Shown piece after piece: positions 35,990 through 45,797 of a stretch of 64,000 bases of DNA. Under the pieces are notes generated by a model. The model was not told where the DNA came from and did no database searches. It was given only the letters and a program-made list of their open reading frames with translations. Each line of letters starts with the position of its first letter. The first letter of the stretch is position 1. The stretch spans positions 1 through 64,000 of the forward strand of contig CAJNCW010000003.1 of NCBI GenBank assembly GCA_905221345.1. Direction: 5' to 3'. The position numbers and the translations under genes are program-made. The DNA is from a bacterium. Its GTDB lineage: Bacteria; Bacillota; Bacilli; Lactobacillales; Streptococcaceae.

Positions 35990-36550
35990 ATGACGCGGTA
36001 TGCTTTACTGGTTCGGGGCATTAATGTTGGCGGCAAGAATAAGGTTGTCATGGCGCAACTTCGTCGAGAACTGACAGAGTTGGGACTGGGAAAGGTTGAA
36101 ACCTACATCAACAGTGGCAATATTTTCTTTACTTCGACAGATTCCAAGGCCCAATTGGTTGAAAAGTTAGAGACTTTCTTTGAAGTCCATTATCCATTTA
36201 TTCAGAGCTTTTCTTTGCTGAGTCTAGGGGACTTTGAAGCGGAACTTGAAAATCTGCCTGAATGGTGGACCAAAGATTTGGCACGAAAGGATGTCCTCTT
36301 TTATACGGAGAGATTGGATGTGGCTCAAGTCATTGAGAAAGTTGAAAGTTTGGAACTGAAAGATGAAGTGGTTCATTTTGGAAGACTTGGGATTTTCTGG
36401 GGGAAATTCTCTGAAAAATCCTACTATGCAACTGCCTATCACAAGTACTTGCTCAAGATGCCTTTTTATCGCAACATCACCATTCGCAATGCTAAAACTT
36501 TTGACAAAATCGGTCAAATGCTAAAAAATAATAAAGGAGACACACAATGA
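35990..36550 (+). CDS. DUF1697 family protein
   Basis: 186 residues with the DUF1697 start RYALLVRGINVGGKNKVVMA, then TYINSGNIFFTS and, near the end, MPFYRNITIRNAKTFDKIGQ. The family has no proven function. It starts 1 base after deoB and its stop overlaps punA (ATGA), so it is translated within the nucleoside salvage operon. A link to nucleotide or sugar metabolism is only inferred from that. Confidence 0.85.
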   Translation: MTRYALLVRGINVGGKNKVVMAQLRRELTELGLGKVETYINSGNIFFTSTDSKAQLVEKLETFFEVHYPFIQSFSLLSLGDFEAELENLPEWWTKDLARKDVLFYTERLDVAQVIEKVESLELKDEVVHFGRLGIFWGKFSEKSYYATAYHKYLLKMPFYRNITIRNAKTFDKIGQMLKNNKGDTQ

Positions 36551-37356
36551 CATTTTTAGATAAAATCAAGGAAACAGCTGCTTTCCTGAAAGACAAGGGA
36601 ATCCAAGCGCCTGAGTTCGGTCTAATCCTTGGATCAGGACTTGGAGAATTGGCAGAAGAAATCGAAAATCCAGTTGTAGTAGATTATGCAGATATCCCAA
36701 ACTGGGGCCGCTCTACAGTAGTTGGTCACGCTGGTAAATTGGTATATGGTGACCTTGCAGGTCGCAAGGTCTTGGCTCTTCAAGGTCGTTTCCATTTCTA
36801 TGAAGGAAATCCTCTTGAAGTCGTGACTTTCCCAGTACGTGTGATGAAAGTTCTTGGATGCGAAGGTGTCATTGTAACCAATGCAGCTGGCGGTATTGGA
36901 TTCGGTCCTGGTACTTTGATGGCTATCTCAGACCATATCAACATGACGGGGCAGAATCCATTGATGGGTGAAAACTTGGATGACTTTGGTCCACGTTTCC
37001 CAGATATGTCTAAAGCCTACACTCCAGAATACCGTGCTACTGCCCATGAAGTGGCTAAAAAACTCGGTATCAAGCTTGATGAAGGTGTCTATATCGGTGT
37101 AACCGGTCCGACTTATGAAACACCTGCAGAGATTCGTGCCTATAAGACATTGGGAGCAGATGCAGTTGGTATGTCCACTGTTCCTGAAGTTATTGTGGCA
37201 GCCCACTCAGGCTTGAAAGTTCTAGGAATTTCATGTATCACTAACCATGCTGCAGGATTCCAAGAAGAACTCAACCACGAGGAAGTTGTGGAAGTGACTG
37301 AACGTGTCAAAGGCGACTTCAAGGGATTGCTTAAAGCTATTATTGCTGAATTGTAA
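36547..37356 (+). CDS. punA: Purine-nucleoside phosphorylase (PunA type)
   Basis: 269 residues of the trimeric PNP family: LGSGLGELAEEI near the N-terminus, GRFHFYEGN, TNAAGGIGFGPGTLM and the VGMSTVPEVIVA segment. It phosphorolyses inosine/guanosine to base and ribose 1-phosphate, which DeoB then uses. It overlaps the upstream DUF1697 gene by 4 bases. A second PNP type (deoD) follows in the same group. Confidence 0.95.
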   Translation: MTFLDKIKETAAFLKDKGIQAPEFGLILGSGLGELAEEIENPVVVDYADIPNWGRSTVVGHAGKLVYGDLAGRKVLALQGRFHFYEGNPLEVVTFPVRVMKVLGCEGVIVTNAAGGIGFGPGTLMAISDHINMTGQNPLMGENLDDFGPRFPDMSKAYTPEYRATAHEVAKKLGIKLDEGVYIGVTGPTYETPAEIRAYKTLGADAVGMSTVPEVIVAAHSGLKVLGISCITNHAAGFQEELNHEEVVEVTERVKGDFKGLLKAIIAEL

Positions 37357-37360
37357 TGTC

Positions 37361-38071
37361 ATGAGAGTTCACTTTATTTTACATGAAACATTTGAGGTTC
37401 CGGGTGCTTATCTAAAATGGGCTCTGGAACGAGGCCATCACATTACATCAACAAAGGTTTATGAAAAAGAACCTCTTCCTGAAACAATTGACGGAATTGA
37501 TTTTCTGATTGTCATGGGTGGTCCTCAATCACCTGATGAGGATAGAGAAAACTTCCCATACTATGACCCTAAGGCTGAGCTTGCTTTTATGAAAGAAGCA
37601 ATTGCCGCAGATATCTATATCGTTGGTGTCTGTCTTGGTGCGCAGCTCCTATCTGTTGCCTATGGCGCGGAGTATGAGCACAGTCCTGAGCGCGAGATCG
37701 GCGTTTATCCTGTGACATTGACGATGCAAGGTCTAACAGATCCTCATGTCAGCTTGCTCGGAGAAACCTTAGAAACTGGCCACTGGCATAGTGATATGCC
37801 AGGGCTGACAGAGGATGCTATTGTTCTTGCGACGAGTCAAGGTTGTCCTCGCCAAATTATTCGCTTCAGTCCAAAACATTATGCCTTTCAGGCTCATTTG
37901 GAATTTGATCCTGAAGCAGTAGATTTCTTGATTGCTGCAGACGGTGAAGCTGTTTTGGAAGAACAAAGTCAAAATCTGACTTTTGTTCAAAAACCTGAAA
38001 CTATTCGTAACTACGATTATCGAGAAATGAATGCGAAACTCTATGCATTTTTGGATTCATTAACAAATTAA
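37361..38071 (+). CDS. Class I glutamine amidotransferase-like protein
   Basis: 236 residues from the ATG at 37361. The nucleophile elbow is VGVCLGAQLL (Cys about residue 90). The His/Glu part of the triad fits QAHLEFDPEAV. The oxyanion strand is VMGGPQSPDED. It resembles the GuaA/GMP-synthase-like and gamma-glutamyl hydrolase group encoded alone, and the substrate is unknown. Only weak ribosome-binding sequence is visible, 4 bases after punA, so coupling is likely. An upstream in-frame start (37304) overlaps punA deeply and is not favoured. Confidence 0.85.
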   Translation: MRVHFILHETFEVPGAYLKWALERGHHITSTKVYEKEPLPETIDGIDFLIVMGGPQSPDEDRENFPYYDPKAELAFMKEAIAADIYIVGVCLGAQLLSVAYGAEYEHSPEREIGVYPVTLTMQGLTDPHVSLLGETLETGHWHSDMPGLTEDAIVLATSQGCPRQIIRFSPKHYAFQAHLEFDPEAVDFLIAADGEAVLEEQSQNLTFVQKPETIRNYDYREMNAKLYAFLDSLTN

Positions 38072-38093
38072 AAATAACAGAAAGGTAGAGCGT

Positions 38094-38111
38094 GTGTTCA
38101 GATTTGAACAC
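38094..38111 (+). repeat. Small hairpin
   Basis: GTGTTCA/TGAACAC with a 4-base loop in the gap before deoD; no T run follows. Confidence 0.5.
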
Positions 38112-38236
38112 GAGCGGAAAACTTTTCTAAAAACATTGAAAGGTAGGGTAGTTTGGTTTTGAATTGAACCTGTGCTATTCTCCTATTTATCATCTAAATT
38201 AAGAAAGAAAGGAATTGAACCCACCCTAAAAGTAGT

Positions 38237-38294
38237 GGGAAAAAGATAGTTGGTCTAGCGAGCATCGCTCACTGCGCCCAACTCCTATTTTCCC
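38237..38294 (+). repeat. Long imperfect inverted repeat before deoD
   Basis: The 58-base hairpin has outer arms GGGAAAAAGATAGTTGG/CCAACTCCTATTTTCCC (about 13 of 17 pair) and an inner AGCGA/TCGCT stem. It could be a terminator-like or regulatory structure, or a small mobile repeat. It does not match BOX or RUP as I know them. Confidence 0.55.
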
Positions 38295-38326
38295 TTTGCT
38301 TTTTGACGGGTTTGGTATCTTATATT

Positions 38327-39037
38327 ATGTCTATCCATATTGCTGCTCAGCAGGGTGAAATTGCTGATAAAATTCTTCTTCCTGGGGATCCTCTTCGTGC
38401 GAAATTTATTGCGGAGAATTTCCTTGAAGATGCTGTTTGTTTTAATGAAGTGCGTAACATGTTTGGCTACACTGGCACTTACAAGGGCCACCGTGTATCT
38501 GTCATGGGAACTGGGATGGGGATGCCATCGATTTCGATTTATGCGCGTGAGTTGATTGTGGACTACGGTGTGAAGAAATTGATCCGAGTGGGAACTGCTG
38601 GTTCTTTGAATGAAGATGTCCACGTCCGTGAATTGGTTTTAGCGCAAGCAGCTGCAACCAACTCAAACATCATTCGCAATGACTGGCCACAGTATGATTT
38701 CCCACAAATCGCTAGCTTTGATTTGCTAGACAAGGCCTACCATATCGCTAAAAAACTTGGTATGACGACGCACGTTGGGAACGTTTTGTCTTCCGATGTC
38801 TTTTACTCAAACTACTTTGAGAAGAACATAGAGCTTGGTAAATGGGGAGTCAAGGCTGTGGAAATGGAAGCAGCAGCCCTTTACTATCTTGCTGCCCAAC
38901 ACCACGTTGATGCACTTGCTATCATGACGATTTCTGATAGCTTGGTCAATCCAGATGAAGACACCACTGCAGAAGAACGCCAAAATACTTTCACCGATAT
39001 GATGAAGGTTGGTTTGGAAACCTTAATTGCAGAGTAA
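38327..39037 (+). CDS. deoD: Purine-nucleoside phosphorylase DeoD
   Basis: 236 residues of the hexameric PNP family: [20 protein letters not shown] at the start, [39 protein letters not shown] and, at the end, [20 protein letters not shown]. Phosphorolyses purine (deoxy)nucleosides. No Shine-Dalgarno sequence precedes the ATG. A possible TGGTATCTT -10 (38312-38320) is close enough to make a leaderless message. The preceding 255 bases hold two hairpins. Confidence 0.95.
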   Translation: MSIHIAAQQGEIADKILLPGDPLRAKFIAENFLEDAVCFNEVRNMFGYTGTYKGHRVSVMGTGMGMPSISIYARELIVDYGVKKLIRVGTAGSLNEDVHVRELVLAQAAATNSNIIRNDWPQYDFPQIASFDLLDKAYHIAKKLGMTTHVGNVLSSDVFYSNYFEKNIELGKWGVKAVEMEAAALYYLAAQHHVDALAIMTISDSLVNPDEDTTAEERQNTFTDMMKVGLETLIAE

Positions 39038-39047
39038 AATGTAAAAG

Positions 39048-39082
39048 AAAATCCTGATTTCAAGTAAAATCAGGATTTTTTC
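39048..39082. terminator. Shared terminator of deoD and pavA
   Basis: Stem AAAATCCTGATTT/AAATCAGGATTTT between convergent genes. The pavA stop codon lies inside the stem. Confidence 0.8.
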
Positions 39083-40725
39083 ATAGATGCGATTTTTTCT
39101 GGGTCTGGTGTAACGCGGAGGGTCTTTTGTCCTGTGTAGGTTACAAAACCGGGTTTGCCACCAGTTGGTTTGTTGAGTTTTTTGATTTCTATCATGTCTA
39201 CTTGAACTAGATTAGACAAGCGCCCTTTGGAGAAGTAGGCAGCCAGTTCGGCCGCATCTGTCTTGACTTCGTCAGAAGGATTGAGATTTCCTGAGATGAC
39301 GACGTGGCTTCCAGGAATGTCCTTGGCATGGAACCAAAGTTCCTCCTTGCGGGCCATTTTAAAGGTCAATTCCTCATTTTGCAGGTTATTTCGACCGACA
39401 TAGATGATGGTTTTCCCATCGCTAGCCAGATACTGTTCTGGTTTTTTGCGTTTCTGGATTTTCTCCCGCTGTCTTCTTCGGATGAAGCCTGTTTGGATCA
39501 ATTCCTCACGGATCTCAGCGATTTCCTCCAGCCCTGCTTGGTTGAGAACGGTCTCGACACTTTCCAGATAGAGAATAGTTGCCTTGGTTTCTTCAATCAG
39601 CTCAGTCAGGTATTTGACAGCTTCTTTGAGCTTATGGTAACGCTTAAAATAGCGTTGGGCATTCTGGTTGGGAGTCAGGGCCTTATCAAGCGCAATAGTG
39701 ATAGGTTGGTTGGTGTAGTAGTTGTCTAGGATAACCTGGTCTTGGTCATTAGGCACTTGGTGGAGGAAGGTTGTCAGCAATTCTCCTTTTTGGCGAAATT
39801 CCTCAGCATTGTCTGTTGCTAGTAACTCTTTTTCTTGTTTTTTCAGCTTATGGCGATTTTTTTGAAGTTCATTTTCAACACGACGAATGAGTTCGCTGGC
39901 TTGCTGTTTGACACGGTCGCGCTCGGCTTTATCCTTATAATAGGTGTCCAAGAGCTCTGAAAGGTTGGCAAAGGGCTCTCCTACACGGTTCGTAAAAGGA
40001 ATTGGACTGAAAGAAGACTCTGTTAGGTAAGGCTTGGTTTCTTGTCCGAAAAAGTGACGGAAGGTAGAAAGTTTATCACGAACCAAGAGTCTTTCCAATT
40101 CGTTTGCCGTATCTCGTCCTAGGCCTTGAAAGAGACTCTGAAGATTTTTTGCTGTTAGCTCTTGGGTTTGCAGGATTTCAAAGAGCTTTTCATCCTTGAC
40201 AGTAAAAGGATTGAGAGACTCGGTACTTGGCGGAGAGATATAGCTTGAGCCTGGTAGCAAGGTGCGGTAGCTATTTTGTGAAAAGCCGACGTGTTTGATG
40301 ACTTCGAGGATTTTATGGCTGCTTTTATCCACGAGGAGAATATTGCTGTGTTTGCCCATAATCTCGATAACCAAGGTAGCCTGAATGTCGTCCCCAATCT
40401 CGTTTTTATTGGAAACGGTAATTTCCACGATACGGTCGTTTTCGATTTGCTCGATCGACTCAATCAGGGCACCCTGCAAATATTTTCTCAAAACCATGAT
40501 AAAAGTAGAAGGTTGGGCTGGATTTTCAAAAGTCGTTTGAGTCAGCTGAATGCGTCCAAAAACAGGATGGGCAGAAAGGAGCAGGCGATGGCTTTGGCGA
40601 TTGCTGCGGATTTGCAAGATCAACTCTTGTTCAAAAGGTTGATTGATTTTCTGGATGCGACCATTGACCAACTCTCTTCGCAATTCCTCAACCATGTGGT
40701 GTAAAAAAAATCCGTCAAATGACAT
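39070..40725 (-). CDS. pavA: Fibronectin-binding protein PavA / RqcH homologue (NFACT)
   Basis: 551 residues when started at the ATG preceded by AAGGAGAG (40725); an ATG 27 bases further out is less likely. The protein begins SFDGFFLHHMVEELRRELVN and has the FbpA/NFACT-N domain, a coiled-coil centre (with ELQKNRHKLKKQEKELLATD), and the NFACT-R part ELWFHAKDIPGSHVVI near the C-terminus. In pneumococcus PavA binds fibronectin. In Bacillus the homologue RqcH adds alanine tails to stalled nascent chains on 50S subunits. No signal peptide. Confidence 0.95.
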   Translation of the reverse strand: MSFDGFFLHHMVEELRRELVNGRIQKINQPFEQELILQIRSNRQSHRLLLSAHPVFGRIQLTQTTFENPAQPSTFIMVLRKYLQGALIESIEQIENDRIVEITVSNKNEIGDDIQATLVIEIMGKHSNILLVDKSSHKILEVIKHVGFSQNSYRTLLPGSSYISPPSTESLNPFTVKDEKLFEILQTQELTAKNLQSLFQGLGRDTANELERLLVRDKLSTFRHFFGQETKPYLTESSFSPIPFTNRVGEPFANLSELLDTYYKDKAERDRVKQQASELIRRVENELQKNRHKLKKQEKELLATDNAEEFRQKGELLTTFLHQVPNDQDQVILDNYYTNQPITIALDKALTPNQNAQRYFKRYHKLKEAVKYLTELIEETKATILYLESVETVLNQAGLEEIAEIREELIQTGFIRRRQREKIQKRKKPEQYLASDGKTIIYVGRNNLQNEELTFKMARKEELWFHAKDIPGSHVVISGNLNPSDEVKTDAAELAAYFSKGRLSNLVQVDMIEIKKLNKPTGGKPGFVTYTGQKTLRVTPDPEKIASMKKS

Positions 40726-40755
40726 CGTTCTCTCCTTGTGATTGTATTCCATAGT

Positions 40756-40764
40756 ATTATATCA
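40756..40764 (-). promoter_or_regulatory. Extended -10 promoter of pavA
   Basis: TGATATAAT on the minus strand about 31 bases before the pavA start. Confidence 0.55.
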
Positions 40765-40791
40765 AAAAGGTAGAATAAAATCATGGAAATA

Positions 40792-40800
40792 TGGTATAAT
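40792..40800 (+). promoter_or_regulatory. Promoter of the ybeY operon
   Basis: TGGTATAAT about 30 bases before ybeY, divergent from the pavA promoter. Confidence 0.6.
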
Positions 40801-40829
40801 AAAGCCAAGTAAAGAGAATCGAGAAGTAC

Positions 40830-41327
40830 ATGTATATTGAAATGGTAGATGAAACTGGTCAAGTTTCACAAGAAATTCTGCAACAAACCCAAGAAATTTT
40901 GGAATTTGCAGCCCAAAAAATAGGAAAAGAAGACAAGGAGATGGCAGTCACTTTTGTGACCAACGAGCGTAGCCACGAACTCAATCTGGAGTACCGTGAT
41001 ACCGATCGTCCGACAGATGTTATCAGCCTTGAGTATAAACCAGAGTTGGACATTGCCTTTGACGAAGAGGATTTGCTTGAAAACCCTGAATTAGCAGAAA
41101 TGATGTCCGAGTTTGATGCCTATATTGGGGAACTGTTCATCTCTATCGATAAAGCGCATGAGCAGGCTGAGGAATACGGTCACAGCTTTGAGCGTGAGAT
41201 GGGCTTCTTGGCAGTACACGGCTTTTTACATGTCAACGGCTATGATCACTACACTCCGGAAGAAGAAGCGGAGATGTTCGGTTTACAAGAAGAAATTTTG
41301 ACAGCCTATGGACTCACAAGACAATAA
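40830..41327 (+). CDS. ybeY: Endoribonuclease YbeY
   Basis: 165 residues. The zinc motif is [17 protein letters not shown] (H3xH5x type, about residues 130-146), and [13 protein letters not shown] is conserved upstream. YbeY matures 16S rRNA 3' ends and takes part in ribosome quality control; PhoH/YbeZ relatives partner it. It overlaps dgkA by 20 bases and leads the ybeY-dgkA-era run. Confidence 0.96.
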   Translation: MYIEMVDETGQVSQEILQQTQEILEFAAQKIGKEDKEMAVTFVTNERSHELNLEYRDTDRPTDVISLEYKPELDIAFDEEDLLENPELAEMMSEFDAYIGELFISIDKAHEQAEEYGHSFEREMGFLAVHGFLHVNGYDHYTPEEEAEMFGLQEEILTAYGLTRQ

Positions 41328-41703
41328 ACGAAAATGGAAAAATCGTGACCTGGTATCTAGTTTAGAATTTGCCCTTACAGGAATTCTGACTGCCATCAAG
41401 GAAGAACGCAATATGCGAAAACATGCAGTGACAGCCCTTGTGGTTATTCTTGCGGGTTTTGTTTTTCAGGTGTCACGAATCGAATGGCTCTTTCTCCTGA
41501 TGAGCATTTTCTTGGTAGTAGCGTTTGAGATTATGAACTCTGCTATTGAAAATGTGGTGGATTTAGCCAGTCACTATCACTTTTCTATGTTAGCAAAGAA
41601 AGCCAAGGACATGGCAGCAGGTGCCGTGCTAGTGGTCTCTCTTTTTGCTGCAGTGACAGGTGCACTTATCTTTCTCCCACGCATTTGGGATATACTATTT
41701 TAA
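41308..41703 (+). CDS. dgkA: Undecaprenol/diacylglycerol kinase
   Basis: 131 residues. A small membrane kinase with three helices and the DgkA signature [19 protein letters not shown] (about residues 71-89), plus [13 protein letters not shown] cytoplasmic start. Gram-positive members phosphorylate undecaprenol for envelope synthesis. It starts inside ybeY and is followed by era after 16 bases. Confidence 0.93.
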   Translation: MDSQDNKRKWKNRDLVSSLEFALTGILTAIKEERNMRKHAVTALVVILAGFVFQVSRIEWLFLLMSIFLVVAFEIMNSAIENVVDLASHYHFSMLAKKAKDMAAGAVLVVSLFAAVTGALIFLPRIWDILF

Positions 41704-41719
41704 ACAATAAGAGGAAATT

Positions 41720-42619
41720 ATGACATTTAAATCAGGCTTTGTAGCTATTTTAGGACGTCCCAATGTTGGGAAGTCAACCTTTTTGAATCACGTCATGGGG
41801 CAAAAGATTGCCATCATGAGTGACAAGGCGCAGACAACGCGCAATAAAATCATGGGGATTTACACCACGGATAAGGAGCAAATCGTCTTTATCGATACGC
41901 CAGGGATTCACAAGCCTAAAACAGCTCTTGGGGATTTTATGGTGGAATCTGCCTATAGTACCCTTCGTGAAGTAGATACCGTTCTTTTCATGGTGCCAGC
42001 TGATGAGCCACGTGGTAAGGGCGACGACATGATTATCGAGCGTCTGAAAGCAGCCAAGGTTCCTGTGATTCTGGTGGTGAATAAGATTGACAAGGTTCAT
42101 CCTGATCAGCTCTTGGCTCAGATTGATGATTTCCGTAACCAGATGGACTTTAAGGAAATTGTTCCTATCTCAGCCCTACAGGGTAATAACGTTTCTCGTC
42201 TAATTGACATTCTGAGTGAAAATCTAGAGGAAGGTTTCCAGTATTTCCCAGCTGATCAAATCACAGATCATCCTGAGCGTTTCTTGGTTTCAGAAATGAT
42301 TCGTGAGAAGGTTCTTCATTTGACGCGCGAAGAAATTCCTCACTCAGTTGCAGTAGTGGTCGACTCTATGAAGCGTGACGAAGAGACAGATAAGGTTCAC
42401 ATTCGTGCAACCATCATGGTCGAGCGCGATAGCCAAAAAGGGATTATCATCGGAAAAGGTGGCGCTATGCTCAAGAAAATTGGGACCATGGCTCGTCGTG
42501 ATATCGAACTCATGCTAGGAGACAAGGTTTTCCTAGAAACTTGGGTCAAGGTCAAGAAAAACTGGCGTGATAAAAAGCTAGATTTGGCTGACTTTGGCTA
42601 TAATGAAAAAGAATACTAA
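41720..42619 (+). CDS. era: GTPase Era
   Basis: 299 residues. G1 [12 protein letters not shown]3 [10 protein letters not shown]4 NKID and the C-terminal KH domain ([20 protein letters not shown]) are all present. Era binds 16S rRNA and assists 30S assembly, which fits its position behind ybeY. The ribosome-binding site is AGAGG. mutM follows after 48 bases. Confidence 0.97.
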   Translation: MTFKSGFVAILGRPNVGKSTFLNHVMGQKIAIMSDKAQTTRNKIMGIYTTDKEQIVFIDTPGIHKPKTALGDFMVESAYSTLREVDTVLFMVPADEPRGKGDDMIIERLKAAKVPVILVVNKIDKVHPDQLLAQIDDFRNQMDFKEIVPISALQGNNVSRLIDILSENLEEGFQYFPADQITDHPERFLVSEMIREKVLHLTREEIPHSVAVVVDSMKRDEETDKVHIRATIMVERDSQKGIIIGKGGAMLKKIGTMARRDIELMLGDKVFLETWVKVKKNWRDKKLDLADFGYNEKEY

Positions 42620-42667
42620 GTAGAGGTGGGCTCATGCCTGCTTCTTGTTTTTACAGAAGGAGGACTT

Positions 42668-43492
42668 ATGCCTGAATTACCAGAGGTTGAAACGGTTCGT
42701 CGTGGCTTAGAAAAATTGATTTTGGGAAAGAAGATTTCGAGTATAGAAATTCGTTATCCCAAGATGATTAAGACGGATTTGGAAGAGTTTCAAAGGGAAG
42801 TACCTGGTCAGATTATCGAGTCAATGGGACGCCGTGGAAAATATTTGCTTTTTTTCCTAACAGACAAGGTTTTGATTTCTCATCTGCGGATGGAAGGCAA
42901 GTATTTTTACTACCCAGACAAAGTTCCAGAACGCAAGCATGCCCATATTTTCTTCCAGTTTGAGGATGGCGGCACTCTTGTATATGAGGATGTACGCAAG
43001 TTTGGTACCATGGAACTATTGACACCCGACCTTTTGGATGCCTACTTTGTATCTAAAAAACTAGGGCCTGAGCCAAGAGAGAAGGACTTTGATTTGCAGG
43101 TCTTTCAAGCTGTCCTAGCCAAATCTAAAAAGCCCATCAAATCCCACCTACTAGACCAAACCTTGGTAGCTGGTCTTGGCAATATCTATGTGGATGAGGT
43201 CCTCTGGCGAGCTCAGGTTCATCCAGCTAGACCTTCCCAGACTTTGACGGTAGAAGAAGCGTCAGCCATCCATGACCAGACCATTGCTGTTTTGGGTCAG
43301 GCTGTTGAAAAAGGCGGCTCCACCATTCGGACCTATACCAATGCCTTTGGGGAAGACGGAACCATGCAGGACTTCCATCAGGTCTATGATAAGACTGGAC
43401 AAGCATGTTCGCGCTGTGGGACAGTGATTGAGAAATTCCAGCTCGGTGGAAGGGGCACTCATTTTTGTCCTCAGTGTCAAAGGAGGGGCTGA
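42668..43492 (+). CDS. mutM: Formamidopyrimidine-DNA glycosylase
   Basis: 274 residues from the ATG preceded by GGAGG. The catalytic N-terminus [15 protein letters not shown] gives Pro2 as nucleophile and Glu3. [16 protein letters not shown] carries the helix-two-turn-helix, and the zinc finger is [11 protein letters not shown]...GTHFCPQCQ at the end. Removes 8-oxoguanine. Its TGA shares a base with the coaE ATG. Confidence 0.97.
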   Translation: MPELPEVETVRRGLEKLILGKKISSIEIRYPKMIKTDLEEFQREVPGQIIESMGRRGKYLLFFLTDKVLISHLRMEGKYFYYPDKVPERKHAHIFFQFEDGGTLVYEDVRKFGTMELLTPDLLDAYFVSKKLGPEPREKDFDLQVFQAVLAKSKKPIKSHLLDQTLVAGLGNIYVDEVLWRAQVHPARPSQTLTVEEASAIHDQTIAVLGQAVEKGGSTIRTYTNAFGEDGTMQDFHQVYDKTGQACSRCGTVIEKFQLGGRGTHFCPQCQRRG

Positions 43493-44097
43493 TGGGAAAA
43501 ATCATCGGAATCACAGGAGGAATTGCCTCAGGTAAGTCAACTGTGACAAATTTCCTAAGAGAGCAAGGTTTTCAAGTGGTTGATGCTGACGCAGTCGTCC
43601 ACCAGCTACAAAAACCTGGTGGTCGTCTTTATCAGCTCTTAGTTCAGCACTTTGGGCAGGAAATCATCCTTGAAAATGGAGAACTCAATCGCTCTCTCCT
43701 AGCTAGTCTCATCTTTTCAAATCCTGAAGAACGTGAATGGTCTAGGATAACTCAAGGAGAGATTATTCGTGAGGAATTGGCTGCACTGAGAGACCAGTTA
43801 GCCCAGACAGAAACGGTTTTTTTCATGGATATTCCCCTGCTTTTTGAACAGGACTACGTCAACTGGTTTGATGAAACATGGTTGGTCTATGTGGACCGTG
43901 ATGTTCAGGTGGAACGTTTCATGAAACGGGATCATCTTTCTATGGAAGTAGCTGAGTCCCGTTTGGCTGCCCAGTGGTCTTTAGAAGAAAAGAAAAAATT
44001 GGCGAGCTATATATTAGATAATAATGGCAGTCGCGATCAGCTTGTGGGTCAAGTAGTGAAGTTACTTGAAGGAGGCGATAGCTGTGCAAGAGATTAG
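43492..44097 (+). CDS. coaE: Dephospho-CoA kinase
   Basis: 201 residues from the ATG at 43492. P-loop GITGGIASGKSTV (about 6-18), then DADAVVHQLQKPGG and VYVDRDVQVERFMKRD for the lid. Last step of CoA synthesis. Starts within the mutM stop and overlaps pmrA by 14 bases. Confidence 0.96.
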   Translation: MGKIIGITGGIASGKSTVTNFLREQGFQVVDADAVVHQLQKPGGRLYQLLVQHFGQEIILENGELNRSLLASLIFSNPEEREWSRITQGEIIREELAALRDQLAQTETVFFMDIPLLFEQDYVNWFDETWLVYVDRDVQVERFMKRDHLSMEVAESRLAAQWSLEEKKKLASYILDNNGSRDQLVGQVVKLLEGGDSCARD

Positions 44098-45283
44098 TTG
44101 GAAAGAGAATCTTCGTGTCGCCTGGTTCGGTAGTTTTCTAACGGGAGCCAGTATTTCCTTGGTCGTCCCTTTCATGCCTATCTTTGTAGAGCAGTTGGGA
44201 ATTGAAGGGGATCAAGTTGCTTTTTATGCTGGATTAGCCATCTCAGTTTCGGCTGTTTCAGCAGCTCTAGTTTCTCCTATCTGGGGTATTCTTGCTGACA
44301 AATATGGTCGAAAACCCATGATGATTCGAGCAGGTCTTGCCATGACCATTACCATGGGAGGTTTGGCCTTTGTTCCGAATATCTATTGGCTACTCTTTCT
44401 GCGCTTGCTCAATGGTGTATTTACTGGTTTTGTCCCCAATGCAACGGCCTTGATTGCCAGTCAGGTACCTAAAGATAAGTCGGGAGCGGCTCTGGGGACT
44501 CTATCAACAGGTGTTGTTGCAGGAACACTGACGGGTCCTTTTGTTGGAGGTTTAATTGCTGAAATTTTTGGGATTCGTAACGTCTTTTTATTGGTAGGTG
44601 GCTTCTTGTTCTTAGCTGCAATCCTGACCATTTTCTTTATCAAGGAAGATTTTCAACCAGTAGCTAAGGAGAAGGCTATCCCGACGAAAGAATTATTTTT
44701 TTCTTTCAAGTATCCTAGGCTTTTAGTGAACCTATTTTTGACTACCTTTGTCATTCAATTTTCAGCTCAATCAATTGGCCCTATTCTAGCTCTCTATGTG
44801 CGGGACTTAGGGCAGACTGAGAATCTCCTCTTTGTATCAGGATTGATTGTATCCAGCATGGGATTTTCTAGCATGATGAGTGCTGGAGTTCTAGGAAAAC
44901 TTGGCGATAAGGTAGGGAATCATAGACTGTTAGTTGCAGCACAGATTTATTCAGTCATCATTTACCTTCTTTGTGCCCATGCAACCAGCCCCCTTCAACT
45001 TGGCTTGTATCGTTTTCTCTTTGGTTTGGGAACGGGCGCTCTCATACCGGGAGTTAATGCCCTTCTTAGCAAAATGACTCCCAAAGTAGGCATTTCAAGG
45101 ATTTTTTCCTTTAACCAAGTCTTTTTCTACCTTGGGGGTGTTGTTGGTCCCATGACTGGTTCAGCAGTAGCAGGGCAATTCGGCTACCACTCTGTTTTTT
45201 ATGCGACAGCAGCCTGTGTAGCTCTTAGTTGTTTATTTAACATAGTTCAATTTAGATCGTTATTAAAAGTAAAGGAAATCTAG
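44084..45283 (+). CDS. pmrA: Multidrug efflux MFS transporter PmrA
   Basis: 399 residues from GTG 44084, which has GGAGG about 9 bases upstream. A longer in-frame TTG start at 44066 is not supported. The protein has about 12 membrane segments. The MFS signature [14 protein letters not shown] lies between helices 2 and 3, and [18 protein letters not shown] resembles motif C of drug/H+ antiporters. PmrA exports fluoroquinolones and dyes in pneumococcus. The length equals that of the pneumococcal protein. rpmG begins at its last base. Confidence 0.94.
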
Positions 45284-45432
45284 TGCGAGTAAAAATCAAT
45301 CTCAAGTGCTCCTCTTGTGGCAGCATCAATTATCTAACCAGTAAGAACTCCAAAACCCATCCAGACAAGATTGAGGTTTTAAAGTATTGTCCCAAAGAAA
45401 GAAAAGTAACCCTACATCTTGAATCTAAGTAG
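45283..45432 (+). CDS. rpmG: 50S ribosomal protein L33
   Basis: 49 residues with a GTG start that shares a base with the pmrA stop: [20 protein letters not shown] and [15 protein letters not shown]. It is the streptococcal L33 variant. Three cysteines are present (9, 12, 36), and the fourth zinc ligand of the CxxC...CxxC form is Glu here. It is short and easily missed. secG follows after 39 bases. Confidence 0.93.
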
Positions 45433-45471
45433 AATTTATGGTAAAATAATAGGGATTTTAAGGAGTTTGAT

Positions 45472-45705
45472 ATGTACAACCTATTATTAACCATTTTATT
45501 AGTATTATCTGTTGTGATTGTGATTGCGATTTTCATGCAACCAACTAAGAACCAATCCAGCAATGTATTTGATGCCAGCTCAGGTGATTTGTTTGAACGT
45601 AGTAAGGCGCGTGGTTTTGAAGCTGTGATGCAACGTTTAACAGGTGTTTTAGTCTTTTTCTGGCTAGCCATTGCCTTAGCATTGACGGTATTATCAAGTA
45701 GATAA
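45472..45705 (+). CDS. secG: Preprotein translocase subunit SecG
   Basis: 77 residues, two membrane segments (about 3-21 and 56-74) joined by a polar loop with SSNVFDASSGDLFERSKARG, the standard SecG layout. It assists SecYE in export. The ribosome-binding site is AAGGAG. rnr lies downstream, as in other Gram-positive bacteria. Confidence 0.94.
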   Translation: MYNLLLTILLVLSVVIVIAIFMQPTKNQSSNVFDASSGDLFERSKARGFEAVMQRLTGVLVFFWLAIALALTVLSSR

Positions 45706-45710
45706 GAAAT

Positions 45711-45741
45711 GGGCGAGACTAGGTCTTAGCCTATTTTTATT
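45711..45741 (+). terminator. Weak terminator after secG
   Basis: Short interrupted stem (GGC/GCC and AGAC/GTCT) followed by a T-rich stretch. Confidence 0.45.
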
Positions 45742-45797
45742 TTATGACACTTATAAAGTTATCAGTCAAAAAAATTATAAAAATCTAGAAAGAAAAC

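Noticed and set aside
38072..38326. BOX or RUP mobile repeat before deoD
   Set aside because: The sequence does not contain the boxA/boxC or RUP ends as I know them. It is reported only as an unassigned hairpin region.
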